Shown piece by piece: positions 1-11,376 of a stretch of 64,000 bases of DNA. Source of the stretch: Monilinia fructicola (lineage: Eukaryota; Ascomycota; Leotiomycetes; Helotiales; Sclerotiniaceae). A model generated the notes under the pieces. That model saw only the letters and a program-made list of their open reading frames with translations, was not told the origin of the DNA and made no database searches. The DNA is taken from assembly GCA_008692225.1 (NCBI GenBank), contig VICG01000001.1, positions 4,174,824 through 4,238,823 of the forward strand. Direction: 5' to 3'. Within the stretch, counting starts at the first letter, position 1. Each line of letters begins with the position of its first letter. A program made the position numbers and the translations under genes.

Positions 1-399
1 AATTAATTTTACAACATCTGATTGCCCAATCCAAGGTTCCCATTACTTTTATTATTTACTCTTTATATTCACTCTGTAGTCAAAGCTCTTCTAAGCCTCT
101 CTCTTTCTCCTCTCTGCTCTCTGCTCTCTCTCTCCCTCCCTCCCGTCTCTCTGACTCTTATACCCCTCCAACCTCCGTTTACCAAGACTTTATACTATCA
201 ACGCTATCTTTTGTCCCGAGCTTCACCCGAGAGAGAGCCCCTCCATCAAAGGTTATATCCATACCTACCACCTACTTGCACCAACCCCGATCTGCCTCTT
301 CATCCATCCCATACTCATCTCTCAACAATCCAATCCAACCCAACCCAACCCAACCCAACCCCAAAACACTTCACACAGTCATCCTCTTAATCCCACAAC
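1..399 (+). promoter_or_regulatory. Promoter/5' leader of pyruvate carboxylase
   Basis: There is no gene here. The stretch is strongly CT-rich (about 70-180), as is common upstream of highly expressed filamentous fungal genes. A short CCAAC pentamer run (about 327-362) lies just before the start codon. The open frame across 22-390 is low-complexity Leu/Ser/Pro and I treat it as leader sequence. No TATA box is convincing. Confidence 0.5.
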
Positions 400-3300
400 A
401 TGGCTGCTCACCACGATGAGAAAGGTCCTCATGGAGATGGTGCCTATAGCGAGGTTTTTGAGGAGGGTTCCGACATCAAACATCCACATACAGTTCATCG
501 CATTAGAGCTAATTCCTCTATCATGCAGCTGAAGAAGATTCTTGGTGAGCAATCAATCAATTGACGACCTACACCATATGGTAAAGCTCCTTCGGTATAT
601 GCTAACCCATTGCTTTTTTATCATCTATAGTGGCCAATCGTGGAGAAATTCGTAAGTTGCCCCAGTTCATGAATCAATTCTTGTTCTTTACTGTTGTCTT
701 GTGTGACTCAACTAACTTGCGTGTAGCTATTCGTGTATGTGATAGCCCAATAGCTTCAAGCTAATGACTGCAGAATGTTTCCATGTGCTGACCTGATTCC
801 CTTGCTCTTCAGATCTTCCGTACAGTAAGTCTTGTCATACCCTCCTCTTCAATTGTTCTACACATGCTCTTCCCAAGACACTTCACATGCATCAAACTGA
901 CTCGTCTCTTTTCTCTAGGCTCACGAGCTTTCTCTACAAACTGTCGCAGTCTTTAGGTAACGCCTTGGCGATAATCATATAACAGAATGCGGGACTGACC
1001 GAGTTGATAGTTATGAGGACCGTCTGAGCATGCACAGGCAGAGTGAGTACAATCTGCAGACTATCCTCGGTGAAGTTAGAAGCTGATATATCGTGTTACA
1101 GAGGCTGATGAAGCATATGTTATTGGCAAGCGGGGTCAATATACACCAGTTGGTGCTTACTTGGCTGGAGACGAAATCATCAAGATTGCCCTTGAACATG
1201 GCGTTCAAATGATACATCCTGGTATGTGATTTGGATCTATTACATTTGCCGGGGCAGTGGTCTAATTTACTGTTAGGTTATGGTTTCCTTTCCGAGAACG
1301 CCGAGTTCGCACGAAATGTTGAGAAGGCTGGACTTATTGTAAGCGGAATACCTATCATTCTAGATGCGTGAAGATCATAGGCTCATGAGAAATCGGTATA
1401 GTTTGTTGGTCCCTCTCCAACCGTTATCGATGCTCTTGGCGACAAGGTATCTGCCAGAGAAATCGCTATCAAAGCTGGTGTACCAGTTGTCCCAGGTACC
1501 GATGGCGCTGTCGATAAATTTGAGGATGTGAAGAAATTCACGGATGAATATGGTTTCCCAATCATCATCAAGGCAGCATATGGAGGTGGTGGACGTGGTA
1601 TGCGTGTTGTCAGACAACAATCAGAACTCGAAGACTCCTTCAACCGCGCCACATCCGAAGCCAAGTCCGCCTTTGGTAATGGAACTGTTTTCGTGGAACG
1701 ATTCCTTGACAAGCCAAAGCACATTGAAGTACAACTTTTGGGAGACAACCACGGAAACATTGTTCACTTGTACGAGCGTGATTGTTCCGTGCAACGAAGA
1801 CATCAAAAGGTAGTAGAGATTGCACCAGCCAAGGATCTTCCTCAAGATGTCAGGGATAACCTCTTGAATGATGCTGTTAAACTTGCCAAGTCGGTCAACT
1901 ACCGTAACGCGGGAACAGCCGAGTTCTTGGTTGATCAACAAAACCGATACTACTTTATCGAAATTAACCCACGTATTCAAGTCGAGCACACCATCACTGA
2001 AGAGATCACTGGAATTGATCTTATTGCTGCACAAATTCAAATTGCTGCAGGCGCAACACTTGTTCAATTGGGTCTCACACAAGATCGCATCTCCACCAGA
2101 GGTTTTGCAATCCAATGTCGTATTACCACAGAAGATCCTGCACAAGGATTTTCACCAGATACTGGAAAGATTGAGGTCTATCGATCGGCTGGTGGCAATG
2201 GAGTTCGTCTTGATGGTGGTAATGGATTCGCCGGTGCAGTTATCACTCCTTATTATGACAGTATGTTGGTCAAGTGTACTTGTCACGGTTCTACTTATGA
2301 AATCGCACGAAGAAAGGTCCTTCGTGCCTTAATCGAATTCCGTATCCGCGGTGTTAAGACTAACATACCTTTCTTGGCCACTTTACTCACACATCCTACC
2401 TTCATTGATGGTAACTGTTGGACCACATTCATCGACGATACCCCTGAATTGTTCGACTTGGTCGGTAGTCAAAATCGTGCCCAGAAATTGTTGGCTTATC
2501 TGGGAGATGTTGCTGTCAACGGTAGTAGCATCAAGGGTCAAATCGGCGAGCCGAAGTTCAAGGGTGAGATCATCATGCCAGAACTCTTTGATGAGAGTGG
2601 AAACAAGATTGATACTTCTCAACCATGCCGAAAGGGATGGAGAAATATCCTTCTTGAGCAAGGCCCTGAAGGATTCGCCAAGGCCGTCAGAGCAAACAAG
2701 GGATGTCTGCTCATGGATACAACATGGCGTGATGCTCATCAATCGCTTCTCGCCACTCGTGTTCGAACAGTTGATCTTTTGAACATTGCAAAGGAGACCA
2801 GTCATGCTTACAGCAACTTGTACAGTTTGGAATGTTGGGGTGGAGCTACTTTCGATGTTGCCATGCGTTTCTTGTACGAAGATCCATGGGACAGACTCCG
2901 AAAGATGAGGAAGCTTGTTCCAAACATTCCATTCCAAATGTTGTTGCGTGGAGCCAACGGTGTTGCCTATTCTTCCTTGCCAGACAACGCCATCTTTCAC
3001 TTTGTTGAGCAAGCAAAGAAACATGGTGTTGATATTTTCAGAGTTTTCGATGCTTTGAACGATATTGATCAACTTGAGGTTGGTATCAATGCTGTACACA
3101 AGGCGGGTGGTGTCGTAGAGGGAACTATTTGTTACAGTGGAGACAGGTTTGTAATTCTCTTCTATAAAGTGACGGTACAAAATTACTAACATATATCGCA
3201 GTAAACAACCCCTTTCTCTTACTTTTATCCCCAAAATTGTCTTCAATCGGCCCCCCTTTTTTCTCTCAAACGTCTATCCATTTCAGATGTTTAAGTCATT

Positions 3301-5219
3301 TTTCTTTACTATTTTCCCCCTTGATTCCCCTCATTTTGAAGCCTTACTCCATTGTTCATGCCAGTTTGGATATTGTGAAGCTCTGTGTGATTGAGGAACA
3401 AATTCCAGTCCTTTGAATTGTTCATAGTAGCTTGAATATTGAAGAGCTCTGTAGTGAGTGGAATAGTTTCCGCTCCCAGGGTGTTTCGTCAGTCATCCAC
3501 ATGAACTCGAGCATTGAAAACCATTGAGGGATAATGCTCTGTCTACCCATATGGTCCTTTCGACTGTTCAAATTAAGGTAGAGACTGAAAAGCTTCAAGA
3601 GGTTGAGAATTTTTCTTTGCCTGGAGTACCTCTTCAGTTTTCACATGCCTTCAAATATTGAAAGGCTCTATGGATGTAGCTTTGTTCAAAATCTCGTTCC
3701 AAAGCCCTTTAATCGCATTTACTAACTCTGTTTTTCTCTAGTGTTGAACCCAGCGAAGAAGTACAACTTGGAGTACTATCTGTCTTTGGCCGAGAAGTTG
3801 GTGGCTCTCAAGATTCATATCTTGGGTGTCAAGGATATGGCTGGTGTTCTTAAACCAAAAGCTGCTACTCTGTTAATTGGAGCCCTTCGCAAGAAGTACC
3901 CAGATCTTCCAATCCATGTTCACACTCACGACTCTGCTGGTACTGGTGTTGCATCTATGGTTGCTTGCGCCAATGCAGGTGCTGATGCTGTTGACACTGC
4001 TACTGATAGTTTGTCTGGTATGACATCTCAACCAAGTGTTGGAGCTGTCCTTGCTTCATTGGAAGGATCGGATCTCGACCCAGGTTTGAACGTTCATCAT
4101 GTCAGAGCCATCGATACATATTGGTCACAACTCCGTTTGCTCTATTCTCCATTCGAAGCTGGCTTACACGGTCCTGATCCTGAAGTCTATGAACACGAGA
4201 TCCCAGGTGGTCAATTGACCAATATGATGTTCCAAGCATCTCAACTTGGTCTTGGTGCTCAATGGGCTGAGACAAAGAAGGCTTACGAGCAAGCAAATGA
4301 CTTACTTGGTGACATTGTCAAGGTCACTCCAACGTCTAAGGTTGTCGGTGATTTGGCACAATTCATGGTTTCCAACAAACTCGACTTCGATTCCGTTCAA
4401 GCCAAAGCTAGTGAACTGGATTTCCCAGGTTCCGTTTTGGAGTTCTTTGAAGGTTTGATGGGTCAACCATATGGTGGTTTCCCTGAGCCATTGAGAACGA
4501 ATGCTCTCCGTGGTCGACGCAAGCTTGATAAGCGCCCAGGACTTACTCTTGAGCCACTTGATCTGGGACAAATCAAGAAGGATATCCACTCCAAGTGGGG
4601 TAGCGTCACTGAGTGTGATGTTGCAAGTTACGCCATGTACCCCAAGGTCTTTGAAGATTACCGAAAATTCATTCAGAAGTTCGGTGATTTGAGTGTCCTT
4701 CCAACCAGATATTTCCTCTCAAGACCTGAGATTGGCGAGGAATTCCATGTCGAATTGGAGAAGGGTAAGGTTTTGATCTTGAAGCTTCTTGCTGTTGGTC
4801 CATTGTCAGATACTACTGGACAAAGAGAGGTCTTCTACGAGATGAACGGCGAAGTTCGACAAGTCACTGTTGATGACAACAAGGCAGCTGTTGAGAATAC
4901 AAGCAGAGCAAAGGCTGACCCAGGAGATTCCAGTCAAGTTGGAGCTCCTATGTCTGGTGTGGTTGTTGAATTGAGAGTTAAGGATGGCGGTGAGGTTAAG
5001 AAGGGTGACCCTCTTGCTGTTTTGAGTGCTATGAAGATGGTGAGTCTCTTTCCTCTTGAACTGGAATTATCAATATGGTGAATTATAGGCTAATTATGCA
5101 TATAGGAAATGGTTATCTCAGCACCACATGCTGGTAAGGTTAGCAATTTGCAAATCAAAGAGGGAGATTCTGTTGGTGGTGCCGATCTTATCTGTAAGAT
5201 TGTCAAAGCTGGCGAGTAA
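400..5219 (+). CDS. pyc: Pyruvate carboxylase (1197 aa, 11 exons)
   Basis: ATP- and biotin-dependent carboxylation of pyruvate to oxaloacetate. There is no obvious mitochondrial presequence, so it is probably the cytosolic fungal enzyme. Exons: 400-544, 631-651, 727-734, 813-824, 919-956, 1011-1042, 1102-1221, 1277-1338, 1402-3145, 3742-5039, 5106-5219. They total 3594 nt, in frame, and the usual family length is about 1190 aa. Order of domains: biotin carboxylase (about 40-500, with VANRGEIPIR, the Gly-rich AAYGGGGRGM loop and EINPRIQVEHT), carboxyltransferase (from about 580, TTWRDAHQSLLATR), and C-terminal biotinyl domain with AMKM (biotinyl Lys about 1159). The last intron falls directly after AMKM. 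The start is the first ATG whose spliced product runs into the conserved N-terminus. Exons 2-4 are microexons of 21, 8 and 12 nt. The junction at 3145/3742 needs a nested intron, described separately. Very sure of the family; the small exons rest on conservation of the peptide. Confidence 0.95.
3146..3741 (+). other. Stwintron in pyc: external intron interrupted by an internal intron
   Basis: Direct splicing from GT at 3147 to AG at 3741 leaves the frame shifted by one. Suppose instead that the 55-nt intron 3147-3201 is removed first. Then G3146 joins T3202 and creates a new donor GTAAAC. The external intron (G3146 plus 3202-3741, 541 nt) ends with TTTACTAAC and CTCTAG. Joining A3145 to TG at 3742 gives an ATG (Met) codon and the conserved GDMLNPAKKYN peptide. 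The whole gene then totals a multiple of three. This is a [D1,2]-type spliceosomal twin intron. Confidence 0.88.
3147..3201 (+). other. Internal intron of the pyc stwintron
   Basis: A complete canonical small intron: donor GTTTGT, branch site ATTACTAAC about 12 nt before the end, acceptor CGCAG, 55 nt long. Removing it alone leaves stop codons downstream, so it must be followed by removal of the external intron. Confidence 0.88.
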
Positions 5220-7313
5220 AGAAGGGATACAAATTTTAGAGCGAGCAATTATTATGATATCAGATGTTTGTAGAATCGATGGGAATGGATTATGATTGAT
5301 GGGTTTAAGGTTATTACTTTGGTGGTATCATGAGTTGCACATTTTTTATAGAATCATAAAAGATATTTATCAATTTTTGTTATTTGAAAAGTGATGATGA
5401 TCTATGATGCCTCTCGTATTCGGACCTCACACCTCAAAGATCTCACCAATGAAAAAAGAGGTTACATGCACTCATCCACATGATCCTTAGTCTTGACAAT
5501 CTCCACACACACATCTTTCTTTCCCAAGGTTCTAGAGAAGATCATTGGTCCGTAAAGCTCAATGCACGGTATCTCTCCAAAAGGTCATGTGGAGATAAAA
5601 GCATAAAGCAAGATTGGATACTGGAAAGAGAAAACCACATTTCCAAGACATTTCGCAGGATCGATCTTCTGAGACATCTTACAGCTTCGACTGAGACATC
5701 TCTCAGCATCTCAGATTATGGTTCGTTGGTAGATGTGCAACATTTGGGTTGAGTGGTGGGGGTGGATGGGGATCAAAGGGGGAGCAGAAATTCGGGGTTG
5801 GTGGAAAAGAGGACAGAAGGGGGCGAGGTGAAAGACGGTGAAGCCGTCAAGGGCGGGAAGGGGAATTAATGGACATGCGACACGATGGGCGTGAGGAGGA
5901 AAATCCATGAACGCCCGAGCCGCGGATAAGCTGAAGCAATCAGGGGAAAGACACTTGTTATATATCCTTACTGTAGAATCTACAGATACAGCCAAAGGTC
6001 AAAGGCCAAAGACTCGATTGCTTTGAAACTGCCATCTATATAGCTATGCACACACGTGCCGAGCACGTGTGTGGATTTTGGTACCGTACTCTCTCTGGGT
6101 AGTTCCTTCTGTAGTGTATCCAATGTTGATTGATGGGTATTTTGACGGCCATGCAGTGTTGACCTGGGGGTTTTGATTGTAGTATACGATTTTTTTCTTA
6201 CTTTTTTTTTAGGCTTTTGGCTTTTACCTTTGGCTTTTGGCTTTTGGAGGAAAAGAGATGGGTTTTATGGATAAGTGAGTAACTATGATTCTATGATTGT
6301 ATGGGTGATTGTGGTGATGTGAATAGCTGGTGATGATGTGATGTGATGATTGTTTTATGGTTTTAGTTTTATATATATAAGCTACGTAGATTATATGCAG
6401 GTTTGATGATGCAGAAGGAAAAAGAACTAACTACCTAGGTACGTCTATATAGATTATTGAAGTGAGTAATTATTCGTATGAATGGATAGATGGTTGGATG
6501 GATGGAGGGGTTTTGGATCGGTGTTAGGTTGATGTTATGGATTGTTTTTTATATTTATGCTATTGAAGTTACTTCATCTACAGTCCCATCGGGTGTTTAT
6601 GTTCACCTAGTATGTTTATGTATGCGTGAGTATGATGTAAAGTTTTACAGTATATAACCTGAGCATAAGAACAAACCGAAAATTAAGATAATGGGAGGTT
6701 GAAGATTGAAGATTGAAGATTGGAAAGCGATGATTATACAGTTCGTTGTTGACGGACGATGAATCATTGGATACTAGGTAATTTCGATGTCCGAGGTTTG
6801 GGTTTGTATTTAGAGGTTATTTTCAATCTATTGGCAGAAAGACGTTATTATTGTTGTTGTTATATTGATCGAATGGGAATTTGATGCGAGGGAAGGGCCG
6901 AGAGAGATGGGAAGAGAGATACAGAGAGAGGGCGAAGGATGGCATGAGATGGCATGAGATGAGATGTCATTGTTTCGGTACTATATCCATTACCTGTTCA
7001 ACGCAAGAAGTGATCGAATGCTAAAAAATCATCATCACAGATAACTGAGCATACAATAATTATACGGTCCATGGGTTTTAGATGGCCATTGTAGAATTAC
7101 ATACAATAGTGCTCCCGAGGGATATAATCTCTTCCTCCATCTCTCCTACAAGTTCTCCCTTGCCTAACCTAGATTCATCTCACTCCACTAGAAATCACAT
7201 CATTAGCATATCTTCGTCGGATGTTGCACATCTTGCACATCTTGCACTCATACTCTCCTCCCTTCACCCAAGGATAAAATAGACTACCAAACCCCAATGT
7301 ACTATTCAAGAAA
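5220..7313. other. Intergenic region between pyc and the GH3-GNAT gene (convergent 3' ends)
   Basis: No gene is supported. The open frames at 5480-5752 and 7082-7282 have no recognisable domain. Visible items are a GGCTTTT-type heptamer run (about 6211-6248), a perfect E-box palindrome (6049-6073), and purine-rich GAGA/ATGAGATGGC repeats near 6900-6965. An AT-rich segment following 5220 is the probable pyc 3' UTR. Confidence 0.5.
6049..6073. promoter_or_regulatory. Perfect 11-bp inverted repeat containing two CACGTG E-boxes
   Basis: The arms CACACACGTGC and GCACGTGTGTG are separated by CGA. Each arm holds one CACGTG core, the site bound by bHLH factors. It lies 0.8 kb beyond the pyc stop and 1.2 kb beyond the 3' end of the convergent GH3-GNAT gene, so its target is unclear. 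The structure is seen directly; regulatory function is inferred. Confidence 0.4.
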
Positions 7314-10300
7314 TCAAAATAAACTCACCCTCTCAACTCCACAAACAACTTCTTCCCATGCCTCCAAAACATCGAATCCCATCCCTAATAAAACATCCCT
7401 ATCACCACCCACAACCCAATTCAACACCACTCCCTTGCCATCACCCTTGTTTTTATTTTGTCTAATACTCAGCATCACCAACCCTTGTAATATCATTTCT
7501 CTCTGCGCATTATTTGATGGAATGACGGGGGCTATGATCCCCCCTAAACCATTCCTGTTCCTCTCTTCTTTCTCCTTGCCTTTCAAGTTACTGGCACTTG
7601 TGTTCTGAGAATGAGAGTGTGAGTGCGAGGAAGGAGATGAAGATAGGACGGGAATCCAGCGCGATAAAAGGGTATCCGAACGTGATATAATGACAGTACC
7701 CACCAGCGAACCATCGATAGGCGATTTAGCCCTAATGATGCCGCAGGATTTGGGATCTGCAATGGCGAGATTATATATGCCCAGGATTTCTGCACTCGAC
7801 GAATGAGTCTGGACAAAATCGAGGACTTGAGTTGCGGAATGGGAGGGCCCGTGGATCAAATCGAATTGTAGGGAGACGCGTTGGATGGTGGCGAGTAGCC
7901 CTTCGGGTGGTACCCAGAGGGCTACGTTTCGGATGATTAATGTGTAGAGGAGACGAGGGGATACTACGTCCCAACCATTCGTGGCGAACCAGCGCTTCAG
8001 ACGTGCGCCTTCGGTTAGATCGCTCATGGGAATTCCAAGGTAGATGGCTGGAAAGGTAGAGCCTAGTTGAAGGTGGGTGATGTTAGGTTTTTGGAGGAGG
8101 TGACGAAGGGCGCGTTGGTGGAGGGAGTGTCCAATGGAGAGATTGCGTTTGGAGGGATCGACGAAAAGGGTACTGAGGGTACCAGTATGTGTATTGGGCG
8201 AGTAGGTTGTGGAGCAGAATCCGAAGAGGGCTTGAGTGCTGCTATTGCGGACGACGTAATGCGATTCTTCGAAGGGGGTGTAGCTCGCTGGGGGTGGCTA
8301 GGAAGGAGAGTTAGCACTGTTTACATACATGTGTAATGCAAGGTTGTGATGAATGTCGAAATACCAATTCAAACGAGTCCGCTGTTGCACCTGCCAAAGC
8401 AGGTTGTTGATTCGGTGGTGTGGTTTTCTCGATAGACTTAATGAGCTCTTGAAGACCTCTCGCATCTCTATCTCTATTATAACTTTCAACCAACCAATGC
8501 TGCCTTGATTTCTGCACTTTCCTACTCTTCCTAAGTGTACCAGGTAACGTCCCTTGTGGAACAAAATCACCAAATAATGCTCGAACCAAAGCTTTCATGG
8601 CTGTCTCGGTGAAATCAAAAGTACAGACATACGTCCCGATACTCTTATCCATGGCAAAATCATAGGGAGAACTAACCGAAACCACGATTAAGGATTTTTT
8701 CTTGCCTGCCGAACTAAGCATCGAACACATCATCGCAACATGCTTTGTGAACCCATTTTGATACAAATTTCGAGTTGCGTCGGCTGTTATGATGATGATG
8801 GTTCCTGCTCTGTTGATTAAATTTTCATGAACGGGTCGAACACCATTTGCAGTGTATGAAGTGTGGAGAAGTCTTCCGTGCCTTTGTCGTGCCAAGGCTC
8901 TTCCCAATTCTCTGAATACTCCTTCACCACTCATGATGGATGATTTGTGTGATTTTTCAGATTCCGTATTGATGAATTTTGTATTCTCACTATTGAGACT
9001 TGCGGTTGCGGCGGAAGCAGGTAAAGGTTTCACTAAAGGTGTGAGTAAAAGAAGATCATCGTCGTCCTCGGAGTAACTATTTGATAGTGGGAGTAAATGT
9101 CCTTTATCCCTCATGACGGTTATTGAGTGATCGTATGCTTTGGTAGATAAAGCAAGATGAGTAGGGTGTAGAGATGCTAGATGGTTGATTCCTAGTGGGT
9201 TTAAAGCTTTGGCCCAAGATGTACATTGAGATTTGACTTTTAGCACTCGTTTGAGAGATAAGTTGATACGATCTCTAGATATCATATCATTTTCAAGACC
9301 AAGTTTTAACCCGGCGATGGCTTCTCGTTGAACGGCATAAGAACGACAGAGAAGAACCAAGTCGCATCCAGCTTCGACAGCCATGACGGTACCACCTCTA
9401 ACTCCGATATCATGACTTAATGCCTCCATTTCGAGACATTCGGAAACCACCACGCCGTTGAAACCAAGGTCATTGCGTAGAAGATCATCCACCACTTGAT
9501 CACTAAGACATGCATGCATCACGTTCATTCCTATTAGGTGTCAATAGTGCCACTTCATGAATGTAAAGGAGAAACAAACCAGCATTTGCTATTGCACATC
9601 CACCAACCATTATAGAATCCATTCCTTCACGAATGGCATTTCGAAATGGGACAAGAGCCCCGAGGCTTAACTGTTCCAGGGTCTCTGTGATAATGGGCAT
9701 ATCAAGAGATGAACCGAGAAAATCTAGATTTCCATAGGATGGAAAATGCTTCCCACATGTAGCGATCCCAGCATCCCTATACCCATTCATTGCAGCAATA
9801 CCATATTGAGATACTTCTTGAGGATCATCACCAGTTGCTCTCACCCCCAAAGGCTGATAGCGAGCGTTTGTCAAGACATCTAGACAAGGACCCATAATCA
9901 TATTAACTCCAACGGCTGACAATTCCTTGGCTGTAGCATTGGCAACCTCGTATGCAAGCTCGAGAGATCCAGTTGCTGCCACACCCATTGCACTAGGGAA
10001 TTGACAGATATAATCCTCATCGAAAAGACTATTAACGCCTCCATTCTCTTGATCGAGAGCGATGATCAAGGGTACTGGATGGCCGGCTTGATGTGCAATA
10101 GTCTGGAGTTCCTGGACTAGGTTTGCCGTCTCGCGGGCGGCTAGTCAAGTTAACGTCTGCTGTTGGAAGCTTGAAAAACAATCTCATACGGAAGGAATGC
10201 ACGTGAATTTGATATGAGTGAAGGACAGATCACATGGCTAGGAACAGCTCCCAACGCGGCAGGCTAAATACCGGTGGCCGCTACCCATGGGACTACGAAA

Positions 10301-10679
10301 GATCAAAAACCGAAGCAACATAAACATAAACAGAAACAAGGAATATGTGGAAATATTACTTTTCAGGTTCTTCGTCGACAACAGAATCGCTCCTAGATGA
10401 TGATCTTCAATAAGAGTTCTGATTTGAGGCGTGACTTCGGTCCCTTCAAATCCCATCATAAAGCATCTACAAGCAAGAATTCCTCAGTACACATGACTCA
10501 ACACATGATTGCAAAGCCGTCGGTAGTTACGGCTCGGCGACGTAAGAATAGACTCACTGTCCCATAGCCCTTTGCTTCTGTCAGCCTGATTCCTAGCCTC
10601 TAGAGAAGTCCACGTGGCTCATCACCTACCAATCGAGGTCCTTCCATAAAGGAGCCAACTCCTCCTCGGTAACATCCAT
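7314..10679 (-). CDS. ngs1: GH3-like/GNAT fusion protein, NGS1/NAG3-type GlcNAc sensor (959 aa)
   Basis: Exons (minus strand): 10679-10630, 10569-10558 (12 nt), 10466-10360, 10140-9580, 9530-8365, 8297-7314; 2880 nt in frame. The N-terminal part (about 20-560) is a GH3 beta-N-acetylhexosaminidase fold (MMGFEGTEVTP, ALDQENGGVNSLF, GKHFPSYG). The C-terminal part (from about 633) looks like one or two GNAT acetyltransferase domains. Candida NGS1 has the same architecture and is known to sense GlcNAc and activate catabolic genes through histone acetylation. The Trichoderma cluster member is called nag3. The usual GH3 nucleophile motif SD reads SEC (E274), and the NagZ GHGDT/DSH acid-base loop is replaced by SYGNLDF. 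Hydrolysis is therefore doubtful and sensing is more likely. There is no signal peptide. It is the first gene of the GlcNAc cluster and is divergent from dac1. Confidence 0.88.
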
Positions 10680-11299
10680 CTTTGGTCGTTACGAACGATC
10701 ACGTTGTTGCTGCACAAATGCCGTTGGCTTTTTTGATAGTTCTGCACTTTGAATAACGTAATGTGAGGAGTGTAACAAGACGACCTAGTATGGGATGGAT
10801 GAAGTTTTCGGAGCAACGTCTGCTTGAATGACCTTTTGCCTCGCTTTCCTTGACTTGGTCAAGACTTCATGATCGATATCCTTCAAGGAGAAGAATATGA
10901 TTGTGATTGTGATTGTGATGGTGATTGTTGATGTGATTGTAATTTTAATTGTACGATAAGGCGACGATAAGGTTACGGGTGATTGTGAAATTGATGATTG
11001 AATGTTTCATCACAAGCAGTAGCCTCTTCTCTAGAATCTGTGAAGTTTTTTCAAATAGAAATTGTAATAATGCAATGCAATGCAATGCAATGTAATGTCA
11101 TGTATAGGTAATCATCAGCCTCATGGATTCAAAATCATTGATGGTGTAACTTTGAAGTCGAGGGATATTGAATAAGTGGTGTGGTTGGTTGGTTGGTTGG
11201 TTGGTAGGAAGGTCTTTCTTTGCTGGAATGGATAGTTGATGATAGTTCTACTAGAACTACCTAGTAATTACTCTTAGCTATCAGATAATTCTACTATTG

Positions 11300-11376
11300 C
11301 TCTCTCTCTCTCTCCCTCTCTCTCCCTCTCTCCCCCTCTCTCTCCCCCTCTCCCCCTCCCTCCCTCTCGTCTCTCT
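11300..11376 (+). repeat. Polypyrimidine CT/CCCT tract
   Basis: About 77 nt of almost pure C and T, with TCTC passing into CTCCCC blocks. It is a low-complexity tract typical of fungal promoters and could form triplex DNA. Confidence 0.85.

Noticed and set aside
327..362. CCAAC run resembling an interstitial telomere repeat
   Set aside because: The unit is CCAAC, not CCCTAA, and it lies in a normal promoter leader.
22..390. Open frame of 122 codons before pyruvate carboxylase
   Set aside because: Low-complexity translation of a CT-rich leader, no introns or domains.
1375..3246. Long antisense open frames opposite pyruvate carboxylase
   Set aside because: They lie wholly opposite conserved coding sequence, show no domains, and arise from codon bias of the real gene.
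3147..3741. A single conventional intron in pyc
   Set aside because: It shifts the frame by one base and leads to an early stop; the nested-intron solution keeps the conserved protein.
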